From positions 1 to 20,576 of the forward strand of contig DBBN01000021.1 of assembly GCA_002292215.1 (NCBI GenBank): DNA of 20,576 bases, written 5' to 3'. A program made the position numbers and the translations under genes. Below the pieces are notes generated by a model that saw only the letters and a program-made list of their open reading frames with translations, made no database searches and had not been told where the DNA came from. This DNA is from Glaciecola sp. UBA983 (GTDB lineage: Bacteria > Pseudomonadota > Gammaproteobacteria > Enterobacterales > Alteromonadaceae). Shown piece by piece: positions 1 through 8,016 of the stretch. Position 1 is the stretch's first letter. Every line of letters starts with the position of its first letter.

Positions 1-982
1 ACGCTTGTGCGGCATTACCAATACATAAGACAGGGGAATGGGTGTCATCATGACGAGTTAATTTGAGTGGAAATGACTGCCTTGTCGACAGATAAGCAAA
101 TCGTCCCGCGCGATCACCAAACTCATCTTGCAGTGCCTGCAAAAATGCCTCGTGCGTTAATGCCATCAGCTCCGTTGCATGCTGCTCATGTGTACACCAG
201 ACTAATGAATAATATTGTTTGATGTGCTCATTGGAACGATTGGGAACGGCTTTGCTTTCTGTCGGAAGTGATACCGGAAGTAACGCCAATGGGCCGTTCT
301 CAGTAAAACGCTCAAAAGCGGTTAAAGGTTGCTGGTATCTTGCAGGACCATATCGATCAACGCCAACCATAGCGACGACACCCTGTTGTCCATAATCAGT
401 AACTTCACTGCCGATGCCGATAGTATTTTTCAAACGCGATACTTGTCCATCAGCGAGGATAATTGCACGTCCGTGTATCTGTTTGCCGTTATCGAGCAAG
501 CATACCTTAGCAACGTCATTGTCAGTGTTGATATCGATACATTCAGCCTGCTCAATTAGTGTTAATTGTCCTGCAACAGACGAGGCATCTAGCGCCTGGC
601 TGATTACGTGTTCTAATACGCTAATTTGGGTTACATAACCTAAGGCATCGACCCCTTGTTCGCGGGCTGTTAAACGTGTCTGTCCGATATGACCACGATC
701 ACTGATATGTATTTGTTCTATGTAGCTTTTGATAAAATTAATATCAATACCCATTGCCTCTAGTTGTGACAATGTATGATGACTCAACGCAAGCGCACGA
801 ATATCATCCGCGTAAACCGCTGTGTGAGTCGCATTAGTTGTGACCAGCGTAATATGTAATCCTAACTTAGCATGCAATAATGCTTGGCACAGTAAAGCGC
901 CAACGACACCGCCACCCACCACGATAATATCTGTATGCGAGTTCGAATCACTTGAAGTGACTGGGTTAAGCGTCGATATCAT
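1..982 (-). CDS. ubiH: UbiH, FAD-dependent 2-octaprenyl-6-methoxyphenol hydroxylase (3' end cut off)
   Basis: This flavin monooxygenase hydroxylates the aromatic ring during ubiquinone synthesis. I translated the minus strand from the ATG at 980-982; the frame stays open for 327 codons to the window edge, so about 65 C-terminal residues are missing compared with the E. coli protein. A Rossmann FAD motif GGGVVG lies at residues 23-28. A UbiH-like DRGHIG follows at about 95-100, then ERFTENGPLALLP at about 224-236, and GNAAQ at about 322-326, which is the UbiH form of the second FAD motif. Its ATG comes directly after the pepP stop codon (TAA then ATG), so translation is probably coupled in a ygfB-pepP-ubiH operon, the usual gammaproteobacterial order. 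The family is clear. UbiH versus its paralogue UbiI rests on the FERFTENGPLA motif and on the position next to pepP. Confidence 0.92.
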   Translation of the reverse strand, partial: MISTLNPVTSSDSNSHTDIIVVGGGVVGALLCQALLHAKLGLHITLVTTNATHTAVYADDIRALALSHHTLSQLEAMGIDINFIKSYIEQIHISDRGHIGQTRLTAREQGVDALGYVTQISVLEHVISQALDASSVAGQLTLIEQAECIDINTDNDVAKVCLLDNGKQIHGRAIILADGQVSRLKNTIGIGSEVTDYGQQGVVAMVGVDRYGPARYQQPLTAFERFTENGPLALLPVSLPTESKAVPNRSNEHIKQYYSLVWCTHEQHATELMALTHEAFLQALQDEFGDRAGRFAYLSTRQSFPLKLTRHDDTHSPVLCIGNAAQA

Positions 983-2296
983 TTAGGATTGCGCCATCAA
1001 TGCTTCAATCGCAACGATGGTTTTAGGTACATCGTCGGTCAATACGCGGTTACCTGATGAGGTAATCACGATATTATCTTCAATTCGGATCCCTATCCCA
1101 TGAAAGCGTGCAGGACAAGGACTGCCAGGTGCAATATAAATTCCTGGTTCAACGGTCATAACCATACCAGGTTGTAAAGGACAGGCTTTCCCTCCGATAC
1201 TGTAAGCTCCTACATCATGAACATCTAGTCCTAAATAATGCCCTAAACCATGCATGAAATATTGGCGATACGTTAAATTATCAATATTATCCGCAAGACA
1301 GCCTGTTAAAACTCCAAGATCAATCAATCCTTGGGTAATTATTTCAATCACGGCATGATTTGCATCGGCGATTAACGTGTTTGGCTGCAGTAGCTCAATC
1401 GCAGCCATTTGTGCATTAAGTACAATCTGGTAGAGCGCAGCCTGATCATCAGTAAAGCTCCCATTAACAGGGAACGTCCGCGTGATGTCACCAGCATATC
1501 CTTCCAACTCACCACCGGCATCAATTAAGACTAACTCACCAGCATTCAATACCTGGTTATTTTGAGTATAATGCAAAATGCACGCGTTATCCCCACCTCC
1601 AACTATCGTCGCGTAAGCAGGTTGACGCGCACCGTGCTTAGCAAATTCAAATTGAATATGGGCTTCTAATTGAAATTCGTTCATGTTTGGCTGACAGACT
1701 TGCATAGCCACACAATGTGCCTGCGCCGAAATCTTACCTACCTTAGCCATCAAGGCTAATTCTGCTGGCGATTTAATGAGCCGCATTGCGTCTAACCATG
1801 CTTGGCAATCGATCCTTTGCGTGGGTGCTAAATCACCTTGTTTCGGCACGCGCTTTAAGCTCAATATACATTCTTCTATTTGAGATTTTATTGGCTGAGC
1901 AAACAAACTGTAAACTATATCAACACCCGAAAAAAGTTGCGTTAACGTCTGGGTTAATGCCTCACTGGATAAGGCTTCATCAACACCTAACAATGCCACG
2001 GCAGCCACACAGCCAAGACGACGTCCATGCCAAATTTCGGCTAACGCATCTTTGGGTTGGCAAGATATGACTTGTCGTGTTTGGCCTTGCGCATCTTTAA
2101 GCAATAACAAAACACTATCGGGTTCATCAAATCCAGTTAAATACCAAAAGTAACTATCTTGGCGAAAGACATACTCAGTATCATTACTGCGCGTCACTAA
2201 TTGGGCTGAGCCGATGACACACACACTATTAGGCTGCATCTTTGCGAGTATCGCACTGCGGCGCGTTTGATATTCTGATAAAACAATCTTCGTCAT
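983..2296 (-). CDS. pepP: Xaa-Pro aminopeptidase P
   Basis: Cytoplasmic dinuclear-metal (usually Mn) peptidase that removes an N-terminal residue preceding proline. The 437-residue length fits the family. An N-terminal creatinase/aminopeptidase P domain (about 5-140) precedes the pita-bread catalytic domain (about 175-420). All five metal ligands are visible: Asp259 and Asp270 in the LIDAGGELEGYAGDITRTF stretch, His353 in HGLGHYLG, Glu383 in TVEPGIY and Glu406 in RIED. These sit within one residue of the E. coli PepP ligands. A Shine-Dalgarno-like AAAGAG lies just upstream of the ATG. The gene starts 20 bases after the ygfB stop, and its TAA abuts the ubiH ATG, so it is the middle gene of a compact operon. 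Confidence 0.97.
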   Translation of the reverse strand: MTKIVLSEYQTRRSAILAKMQPNSVCVIGSAQLVTRSNDTEYVFRQDSYFWYLTGFDEPDSVLLLLKDAQGQTRQVISCQPKDALAEIWHGRRLGCVAAVALLGVDEALSSEALTQTLTQLFSGVDIVYSLFAQPIKSQIEECILSLKRVPKQGDLAPTQRIDCQAWLDAMRLIKSPAELALMAKVGKISAQAHCVAMQVCQPNMNEFQLEAHIQFEFAKHGARQPAYATIVGGGDNACILHYTQNNQVLNAGELVLIDAGGELEGYAGDITRTFPVNGSFTDDQAALYQIVLNAQMAAIELLQPNTLIADANHAVIEIITQGLIDLGVLTGCLADNIDNLTYRQYFMHGLGHYLGLDVHDVGAYSIGGKACPLQPGMVMTVEPGIYIAPGSPCPARFHGIGIRIEDNIVITSSGNRVLTDDVPKTIVAIEALMAQS

Positions 2297-2316
2297 AGTT
2301 CACTCTTTACGTGTTT

Positions 2317-2886
2317 TTAATGCACCGTTGGATCGGTTTCAATTGGCATCGCTTTGCGTGCCGGCTGACACTCATTAAAGCAACTCATAGCAATGATTCT
2401 GACGTGCTCGATTAGGGTTAATAGCTGGGCTTGCGTGTCTTCATCTTCGTCTTCTATACTTTCCATACGAGCGATTTCAGAAAAATCTTGGAGCCCTTCT
2501 TTAACATCATCTGAGCTGCTTTCCAACGAAGGTTGGTGTAAGCCAAAACCTAGCATAAACCCTTGCACCCATAAAATAAGACCTTGCCCCTGCTCGCTCA
2601 GCGTTGCATCCGTATCAGGGATACACATCTCTAAACCAAACTCGACATCGGTCAATTGTGCAACAGTTGTATCATACAATGCACGTAAATGAGTGATTAA
2701 TTCAGGTGCGAACGGCACTGAGTTATTTGAAACATCCGTCAATACGGCAAGCCAATCTTGATTATCGAGCGTCATACCACCACATAACATTCCGCAGATA
2801 ATTCCGTGCACCTCAGCGCCATCAATGAGTACATCATATTTGGCGAGTAAGTCTGTCGTTGTTAAAAAGTCAGGGGTATTGCTCAT
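2317..2886 (-). CDS. ygfB: YgfB/UPF0149 family protein
   Basis: Small acidic UPF0149 protein of 189 residues, close in length to E. coli YgfB. The N-terminal part carries the family's VHGIICGMLCGG-like segment (about 27-38). The middle holds LILWVQGFMLGFG (about 103-115), and a strongly acidic stretch, ESIEDEDEDTQAQ, follows at about 142-154. The biochemical role is not settled in most species; in Pseudomonas a YgfB homologue has been linked to control of an AmpD homologue. The start at 2886 is supported by AAAGAGAAT just upstream. It is the first gene of ygfB-pepP-ubiH and is divergent from 6S RNA. In many relatives zapA would be its divergent neighbour, but no such gene is visible here. Confidence 0.9.
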   Translation of the reverse strand: MSNTPDFLTTTDLLAKYDVLIDGAEVHGIICGMLCGGMTLDNQDWLAVLTDVSNNSVPFAPELITHLRALYDTTVAQLTDVEFGLEMCIPDTDATLSEQGQGLILWVQGFMLGFGLHQPSLESSSDDVKEGLQDFSEIARMESIEDEDEDTQAQLLTLIEHVRIIAMSCFNECQPARKAMPIETDPTVH

Positions 2887-2976
2887 GATTCATTCTCTTT
2901 GGATTTAATAACGTAAATATTATCAAATAACGTGCCTGTTTTCCTTATTGTCAGCAAATATATTTACATAAAATAC

Positions 2977-3005
2977 CTGTACATCATATAGAGTTTTGGT
3001 ATCCT
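2977..3005 (+). promoter_or_regulatory. Putative sigma-70 promoter of 6S RNA
   Basis: TATCCT at 3000-3005 could serve as a -10 box, with a weak CTGTAC at 2977-2982 seventeen bases upstream as -35. The predicted transcript start falls around 3011, exactly where the closing helix of the 6S RNA begins. The -35 match is poor, so the call leans on position. Confidence 0.4.
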
Positions 3006-3010
3006 ATTTT

Positions 3011-3195
3011 AAGTCACCTTAGATGTTGGCATGTTCATACATGTCCCTGGCCGATGCTTTAACCTAAGGAAGTTGATTCCACTACTATTGCGCAAGCTCA
3101 ACCCGTATTGAGAAGCCTACGGTAATGATGATACTTCCGCCTTGAACATTTCGGCGTTCTGGGCGAATATGGACTGCGGCATCTTGGGCGACACT
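3011..3195 (+). ncRNA. ssrS: 6S RNA
   Basis: 6S RNA binds the housekeeping sigma-70 holoenzyme and dampens transcription in stationary phase. The stretch is about 185 bases, the usual size. Its 5' side (GTCACC, then GATG, 3013-3026) pairs with the 3' side (GATG-complementary CATC, then GGGCGAC, 3180-3192) to form the terminal closing helix. Inside are segments like the E. coli RNA: CCTGGCCGATGCTTTAACC on the 5' arm, GAGAAGCCT near the centre, CGCCTTGAAC, and GGACTGCGGCATCTTGGG on the 3' arm. A T-run at 3198-3203 follows. Position agrees with known synteny: ssrS lies upstream of fau (ygfA) in many gammaproteobacteria, although here two genes intervene. The ends are estimated from base pairing, not measured. 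Confidence 0.88.
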
Positions 3196-3232
3196 TCTTT
3201 TTTAGAGTTATCGTTGATTCATTAATCAAAAT

Positions 3233-3262
3233 TTGTCGACAATTCCACCCATTCCCTACAAT
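3233..3262 (+). promoter_or_regulatory. Putative sigma-70 promoter of rbsK
   Basis: TTGTCG (3233-3238) and TACAAT (3257-3262, five of six matches to the -10 consensus) are 18 bases apart, about 25 bases before the rbsK ATG. This separates rbsK from the 6S transcription unit. It also argues that the in-frame TTG at 3233 is promoter DNA rather than a start codon. A TTGATT-CATT-AATCAA palindrome sits immediately upstream at 3214-3229. Confidence 0.5.
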
Positions 3263-3286
3263 ACTAATAACAGACGGAAATATCGC

Positions 3287-4192
3287 ATGGCAGTTATTAA
3301 TTTTGGCTCGATTAATATCGACCACGTTTATCAAGTCGATCATTTTGTGCAACCTGGCGAAACCTTAGATACCAATGCTTACCAGATTCTCCTTGGCGGC
3401 AAAGGAGCAAACCAATCCATAGCGCTTGCCAACGCAGGTGTGGAAGTATTGCACGTGGGTTGTATCAATGAAAATGACGTACACTTTAAACAAGCGATGA
3501 TTAAACAAGGGATTAATGGGCGTTTTATTCGTTGCACCGACACGCCCTCCGGTCATGCAATTATCCAAGTTACACCGAGCGGTGAGAATGCCATATTTTT
3601 ATTTGGTGGCGCTAATCGTGAAATTAGCACAGAAGATATCACTAAAGCCCTTGCCGATGCATCGCCTAAAGACTGGGTCTTGTTGCAGAATGAGACATCA
3701 GGAACCGCTGAAGTACTTGCACAAGCCAAAGCTAAAGGCCTCAAAGTTGCCTTTAACCCAGCACCAATGACTCAAGATATTAAAAGCTTGAATTTTGCGC
3801 ATATTGATTTGCTTATCGTGAATGAAGTCGAAGCAGCCGAATTATCAGAATGTTCCGAAATGGTAGAGATTGAAGCTTTCTTTCATACTCATTTTGCTCA
3901 TGCAGAAGTGATCATCACACAAGGAAAGCAAGGCGCGAAACTCATCAGTAAACAAGCCGATAATACACCTGACATCAACGTCTCAGCCTTTGTGGTTGAT
4001 GCTGTCGACACGACGGCAGCAGGTGATACGTTTATTGGCTATTTCATTGCGCATTATCAACAACATCAACAAGCTAAAGCAGCATTGCGCTTTGCGTGCG
4101 CGGCTTCAGCATTGGCTGTAACCAAAGCAGGTGCAGCTCAATCCATACCACAATACGCTGACGTAGAAGCGTTTTTAGCACAACAACCATAA
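3287..4192 (+). CDS. rbsK: Ribokinase (PfkB family)
   Basis: Phosphorylates D-ribose at O5 using ATP, giving ribose 5-phosphate in the cytoplasm. With the ATG at 3287 the protein has 301 residues. Upstream in-frame codons back to a TTG at 3233 add an unlikely Pro/Asn-rich tail that overlaps the promoter, and AGACGGAA (3272-3279) is a fair ribosome site for the ATG. The PfkB signature 1 region LLGGKGANQS is at about 35-44. Signature 2, DTTAAGDTFIG, is at about 241-251, with the catalytic base at Asp247. NEVEA at about 179-183 is also typical. It is followed closely by a nucleoside hydrolase and later by rpiA, which supports ribose as substrate. Other sugar kinases of the family cannot be fully excluded. 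Confidence 0.85.
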   Translation: MAVINFGSINIDHVYQVDHFVQPGETLDTNAYQILLGGKGANQSIALANAGVEVLHVGCINENDVHFKQAMIKQGINGRFIRCTDTPSGHAIIQVTPSGENAIFLFGGANREISTEDITKALADASPKDWVLLQNETSGTAEVLAQAKAKGLKVAFNPAPMTQDIKSLNFAHIDLLIVNEVEAAELSECSEMVEIEAFFHTHFAHAEVIITQGKQGAKLISKQADNTPDINVSAFVVDAVDTTAAGDTFIGYFIAHYQQHQQAKAALRFACAASALAVTKAGAAQSIPQYADVEAFLAQQP

Positions 4193-4213
4193 TAATAATA
4201 AAGGTGCACAATC

Positions 4214-5167
4214 ATGACTCAGCATAAAATTATTCTTGATACAGACCCTGGTATTGATGATGCAATGGCTGTCTTTTTTGCTTTTCAGTCGCCTCATATC
4301 GATGTCCTCGGCTTAACCACTGTATACGGCAATGTCCCCGTCTCGATGTCAGCGCAAAATGCATTACGCCTATGTGATATTGCCCAGCAACATGATGTCC
4401 CCGTTACACAAGGTGTCGGCATGCCTTGGGTAGGACCTGAGTCAACCTACGCGCACTTTGTGCACGGTGACAATGGTTTTGGTGATATTGCCGTTGCGGA
4501 TCCAACTCGCGAACTCGACCCGCGCTCATCGGCTCAATTTATTGTCGATACGGTCAAAGCTAATCCAGGCGAAGTAACATTGGTAGCAGTGGGCCCTTTA
4601 GGTAATCTCGCTTTAGCCTTACGCTTATGTCCAGAATTACCTAGCTTAGTCAAACAAGTCTATATTATGGGCGGTGCCGCCTTTGTTAAAGGCAATGTAA
4701 CCCCAGTTGCCGAAGCGAACATTTGGAATGATGCACACGCGGCTGAAATCGTTTTTGGCGCATCTTGGCCGCTTACTATGTTTGGTTTAGACGTCACGTA
4801 TGATATTCCTTTCGCACCAGACTTCGTTGATATATTAGCTGACCAACATCCAGTCATGGGTGGATTTGTTCGTGATGCGTCACAGTTTTATATGGATTTT
4901 TATTCACAAGGTCTACCTGAGCGTGTCTGTTATTTCCATGACGCATTTCCACTCGCTTATTTGATTCAACCGGATTTATTTGAATTTGTTACCGGATATG
5001 CCCGTGTTGGGACTGGCGAACTCGATCGTGGTCAAACGGTTATTGCTCTGCCAGGGTCAACCATGAGTCCGTTATGGACAGAAGCGCAACAAGTGCATGT
5101 CGCAACCAAAGTTGATCATGCTCGACTCACGCAATTATTTATTGATACCTATGGCCAACGTGGCTAA
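4214..5167 (+). CDS. Inosine/uridine-preferring nucleoside hydrolase
   Basis: Hydrolyses the N-glycosidic bond of ribonucleosides to free base and ribose, using a bound calcium ion. The 317-residue length fits the family. The calcium-binding motif DTDPGIDDA is at 9-17. HGDNGFGD (His84) and FHDAF (His242-Asp243) supply the two histidines seen in pyrimidine-preferring or nonspecific group I enzymes such as E. coli RihA and RihB. Other family stretches are VAVGPLGNLALAL (about 124-136), YIMGGA (150-155) and EANIWNDAHAAEIVF (about 167-181). AAAGGTG stands about ten bases before the ATG. It begins 21 bases after rbsK, so the two are probably co-transcribed and the released ribose can go straight to RbsK. 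The exact substrate (uridine, cytidine or inosine) cannot be read from the sequence, so no rih letter is assigned. Confidence 0.9.
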   Translation: MTQHKIILDTDPGIDDAMAVFFAFQSPHIDVLGLTTVYGNVPVSMSAQNALRLCDIAQQHDVPVTQGVGMPWVGPESTYAHFVHGDNGFGDIAVADPTRELDPRSSAQFIVDTVKANPGEVTLVAVGPLGNLALALRLCPELPSLVKQVYIMGGAAFVKGNVTPVAEANIWNDAHAAEIVFGASWPLTMFGLDVTYDIPFAPDFVDILADQHPVMGGFVRDASQFYMDFYSQGLPERVCYFHDAFPLAYLIQPDLFEFVTGYARVGTGELDRGQTVIALPGSTMSPLWTEAQQVHVATKVDHARLTQLFIDTYGQRG

Positions 5168-5792
5168 TCTTAGCGAACATGAGCAAGCTACTCGGCGCGC
5201 ATTGCGAACCTCGCTGCGCGCTAAACGTAATGCACTAACTCTTGCAGAGCAGCAGACCGCAGCTGAGGGCCTGCTCGATGTCGCGCAATCTATTCTCAAC
5301 GATAGCCATATTATCGCAGCGTATTTACCTAATGACGGTGAAATTTCTCCACAATGCTTAATTAATAAAGCTTGGGGTCAAGGTAAAACGATTGCATTAC
5401 CAGTGTTACATCCCTTTCATCCTTACACCTTATTATTTGTCGAGTATCGAGCGGACAGCACGATGACAAATAACCGCTATGGTATTCCTGAACCGCGATT
5501 ATCTGCCAACAACATTATTCCAGTGCACCTGCTTGATACTATATTTGTGCCACTCGTCGGATTTGATGTGAAAGGTAATCGCATGGGTATGGGCGGGGGA
5601 TTTTATGATCGGACGCTTGCGTATTTAACCCAACAGCAACGAGTTGGATATACCCCAGAGCCAATTCTCACTCAACCCAACTTGATTGGACTTGCCCATA
5701 GCGTGCAACAAATTGATGCCATTCCCGTTGCGCAATGGGATATACCGATGTCGCATATTATGACAGAACAAAGTTGCATAACTATTGCCTAA
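5151..5792 (+). CDS. fau: 5-formyltetrahydrofolate cyclo-ligase
   Basis: ATP-dependent enzyme, also called YgfA or MTHFS, that converts 5-formyl-THF to 5,10-methenyl-THF and so returns a folate storage form to one-carbon metabolism. Visible family features are RRALR..RAKRNAL near the N terminus (nucleotide/folate binding), LPVLHPF in the middle, IPEP, VPLVGFD and the diagnostic GMGGGFYDRTL. Start choice is uncertain. The ATG at 5151 gives 213 residues and overlaps the nucleoside hydrolase end by 17 bases. An in-frame ATG at 5097 would lengthen the overlap and add residues unlike the family, and a GTG at 5160 is also possible. No strong ribosome site is seen, so translation may be coupled to the gene before it. 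E. coli Fau is shorter, about 182 residues. Confidence 0.9.
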   Translation: MANVANLSEHEQATRRALRTSLRAKRNALTLAEQQTAAEGLLDVAQSILNDSHIIAAYLPNDGEISPQCLINKAWGQGKTIALPVLHPFHPYTLLFVEYRADSTMTNNRYGIPEPRLSANNIIPVHLLDTIFVPLVGFDVKGNRMGMGGGFYDRTLAYLTQQQRVGYTPEPILTQPNLIGLAHSVQQIDAIPVAQWDIPMSHIMTEQSCITIA

Positions 5793-5856
5793 ATTGTTGT
5801 AATATCCCTCTACACAAACCGAATCTACATAATTACAACCATATAAGGAAATTCTC

Positions 5857-6510
5857 ATGACTCAAGATGATAAAAAACGCGCAGCAGCCCGTGCCGCGTT
5901 AGCTTACGTAAAAAGTGATGACATTGTTGGCGTGGGGACAGGTTCTACTGTTAACTACTTTATCGAAGCTTTAGCCGAAAAAAAACACCTAATTGAAGGT
6001 GCAGTCTCCAGCTCTGACGCCTCTACCGAGCGGTTAAAAGCATTAGGTATTGAAGTATTTGATTTAAACAGTGTTGACCAATTTGATGTTTACATTGATG
6101 GCGCCGATGAGATCACCGAGCACAAGCATATGATTAAAGGTGGCGGAGCTGCATTGACGCGTGAAAAAATTGTCGCAGCCGTAGCCAAAACCTTTGTCTG
6201 TATCATCGATGACACGAAACAAGTCGGCATTTTAGGAGATTTCCCGTTACCCGTAGAAGTCATTCCAATGGCACGCAGCTATGTGGCACGTGAACTTGTT
6301 AAGTTAGGCGGTGATCCTGTGTATCGTGAAGGCGTCATCACCGACAATGGCAATGTGATTTTAGATGTCTATAATTTAACCATTTTAGACCCGCGGAAAT
6401 TAGAAACACAAATAAATGAAATCGTCGGTGTCGTCACTAATGGCTTGTTTGCGCATCGCGGAGCAGATGTATTGCTAGTGGGTACGGACGACGGTGTCGT
6501 GACCTTGTAA
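5857..6510 (+). CDS. rpiA: Ribose-5-phosphate isomerase A
   Basis: Interconverts ribose 5-phosphate and ribulose 5-phosphate in the non-oxidative pentose phosphate pathway. At 217 residues it is close to the 219 of E. coli. Substrate-binding and catalytic motifs are all present: GTGSTVNYF at 27-35, SSSDAS at 51-56, DGADEI at 81-86 (Asp81, Asp84) and [11 protein letters not shown] at 94-104 with the catalytic Glu103. TAAGGAA a few bases upstream is a good ribosome site. It is 64 bases after fau, so it may be read from the rbsK transcript or from a promoter of its own; no clear promoter was identified in that gap. It closes the nucleoside-to-pentose-phosphate route begun by the two upstream genes. 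Confidence 0.97.
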   Translation: MTQDDKKRAAARAALAYVKSDDIVGVGTGSTVNYFIEALAEKKHLIEGAVSSSDASTERLKALGIEVFDLNSVDQFDVYIDGADEITEHKHMIKGGGAALTREKIVAAVAKTFVCIIDDTKQVGILGDFPLPVEVIPMARSYVARELVKLGGDPVYREGVITDNGNVILDVYNLTILDPRKLETQINEIVGVVTNGLFAHRGADVLLVGTDDGVVTL

Positions 6511-6601
6511 CCTTAGTCGCGACCTTAGCTGTAACATTAGTTACAAAATAAGACTAAAAAAGACTATTCAGCGTAGTCACATTTTGGTAAATTATTCATT
6601 T

Positions 6602-6617
6602 AGACGTCTAGATGTCT
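6602..6617 (+). promoter_or_regulatory. Putative MetJ operator (two tandem met boxes) upstream of serA
   Basis: AGACGTCTAGATGTCT consists of a perfect 8-base met box (AGACGTCT, 6602-6609) followed without a gap by a second box with one mismatch (AGATGTCT, 6610-6617). MetJ of E. coli is known to bind two or more adjacent 8-base boxes of this consensus. The site lies 32-47 bases before the serA ATG. Candidate promoter elements overlap or abut it: TTGGTA at 6584-6589, or TATTCA at 6565-6570 with TAAATT at 6588-6593. Repression by MetJ with S-adenosylmethionine is inferred; metJ itself is not in the window. Confidence 0.7.
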
Positions 6618-6648
6618 TTTTAACATTTTTTCAACAGGCTAATCGCAC

Positions 6649-7878
6649 ATGAGTAAGGTTTCACTACCCAAAGACAAAATCAAAATTCTATTGCTAGAAG
6701 GCGTACATGAAAGCGCCATAGAAACACTAAAGAATAATGGTTACAGTAACATTGAAAATCTCAAAACCTCGTTACCGGAAGATGAGCTAATTGAAAAAGT
6801 CAAAGATGTTCACTTTATTGGTTTACGTTCACGGACTCAAATCACTGAAAAAGTGGTTGAGAGCGCCAACAAATTAGTGGCAGTGGGCTGTTTCTGTATC
6901 GGTACCAATCAAGTTGACTTAACGGCGACTCAAATTCGTGGTATCCCAGTGTTTAATGCCCCATTCTCCAATACTCGTTCAGTCGCTGAGCTGGTACTTG
7001 GTACTCTGATCTTATTATTACGTGGTATTCCAGCTAAAAATGCAAAAGCGCATCGTGGTGAGTGGGACAAGAGCGCAAACGGATCATATGAAGCACGGGG
7101 TAAAACATTAGGTATTATTGGTTATGGCCATATCGGTACTCAATTAAGCATTCTTGCCGAGCATTTAGGTATGCGCGTGCAGTTTTTTGATATTGAAGAT
7201 AAATTGGTACTTGGTAACGCAACTCAAATCAAAACCATAAAAGAATTACTCAACACCTCTGATGTCGTTAGCTTACATGTTCCTGAAACTGCGGGTACAC
7301 AAGATATGATCGGTGCTGCCGAAATCGCTGAAATGAAAGACGGTGCCATTTTAATTAATGCAGCACGCGGCACAGTCATTGATATTCCAGCATTAGAAGC
7401 TGCACTAGAGTCAGGTAAATTAAACGGCGCAGCGGTAGATGTATTTCCTATTGAGCCAAAATCAAACCAAGAAGAGTTCGAATCGCCATTACGTCGTTTT
7501 GATAATGTGATCTTAACGCCACATGTTGGTGGTAGCACACAAGAAGCACAAGCAAACATTGGAATTGAAGTTGCCGGTAAACTAGCTAAGTATTCGGATA
7601 ATGGGTCAACCTTGTCAGCGGTTAACTTCCCAGAAGTCTCGTTGCCAGGCCATGCTAAACATTCACGTTTATTGCATATCCACAAAAATGCTCCAGGTAT
7701 CTTGACTAAAATTAACCAAGCATTTGCGTCACAGAACATCAACATTGCTGCACAGTATCTGCAAACTAATGAAAACATTGGCTATGTGGTTATTGACGTT
7801 GAAACAGACCGTGCCGATGATGCGTTTGCGCAATTGACGCTAATTGATGGAACGATCAAAACACGTATATTGCACTAG
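6649..7878 (+). CDS. serA: D-3-phosphoglycerate dehydrogenase
   Basis: First enzyme of serine synthesis, oxidising 3-phosphoglycerate with NAD. At 409 residues it is one shorter than E. coli SerA. The NAD-binding motif GYGHIG is at 158-163. The catalytic trio is Arg240 (INAARGT), Glu269 (FPIEP) and His292 (TPHVGGS), the same numbering as in E. coli. A C-terminal ACT domain (about 341-409, LLHIHKNAPGILTKIN and on) indicates feedback inhibition by serine. The gene has its own 138-base upstream region with tandem met boxes, so control by methionine status is likely in addition to serine feedback. It ends at a strong bidirectional terminator and is convergent with the DUF481 gene. Confidence 0.98.
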   Translation: MSKVSLPKDKIKILLLEGVHESAIETLKNNGYSNIENLKTSLPEDELIEKVKDVHFIGLRSRTQITEKVVESANKLVAVGCFCIGTNQVDLTATQIRGIPVFNAPFSNTRSVAELVLGTLILLLRGIPAKNAKAHRGEWDKSANGSYEARGKTLGIIGYGHIGTQLSILAEHLGMRVQFFDIEDKLVLGNATQIKTIKELLNTSDVVSLHVPETAGTQDMIGAAEIAEMKDGAILINAARGTVIDIPALEAALESGKLNGAAVDVFPIEPKSNQEEFESPLRRFDNVILTPHVGGSTQEAQANIGIEVAGKLAKYSDNGSTLSAVNFPEVSLPGHAKHSRLLHIHKNAPGILTKINQAFASQNINIAAQYLQTNENIGYVVIDVETDRADDAFAQLTLIDGTIKTRILH

Positions 7879-7929
7879 TATTTTACATTAGCTGGATGCA
7901 TTAGCTCGTTATACTAATAGACACACAAT

Positions 7930-7978
7930 AAAAAACGCTTAATGGTTGACTAAAATGAACCGTTAAGCGTTTTTTTTC
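7930..7978. terminator. Bidirectional intrinsic terminator between serA and the DUF481 gene
   Basis: The arms ACGCTTAATGGTT (7935-7947) and AACCGTTAAGCGT (7958-7970) pair almost completely, with a ten-base loop. A run of A precedes the stem (7930-7935) and eight T follow it (7971-7978), so it can stop transcription from both convergent genes. Confidence 0.93.
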
Positions 7979-8016
7979 ATCTATGAAAAGATAGGTATTT
8001 TTCTAGCGTTGTTAAT

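Noticed and set aside
3098..3352. Minus-strand open frame across 6S RNA and the rbsK start
   Set aside because: Overlaps a recognised structured RNA and a promoter; composition does not look like a protein.
4790..4803. Tyr196 in GLDVTY of the nucleoside hydrolase as a lost catalytic histidine
   Set aside because: The catalytic His of group I enzymes lies in the HD motif near the C-terminal third, which is intact here (His242-Asp243), and His84 is also present.
5793..5833. Promoter in the fau-rpiA gap
   Set aside because: TTGTTG or TTGTAA and TACATA/CATAAT are present but the spacers (23-26 bases) are too long.
6530..6545. TGTAAC-ATTA-GTTACA hairpin after rpiA as a terminator
   Set aside because: Short AT-rich stem followed by A-rich, not U-rich, sequence, so it is not an intrinsic terminator on the plus strand.
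7224..7778. 184-codon minus-strand open frame inside serA
   Set aside because: Lies fully antisense to a well-conserved enzyme and shows no recognisable domain.
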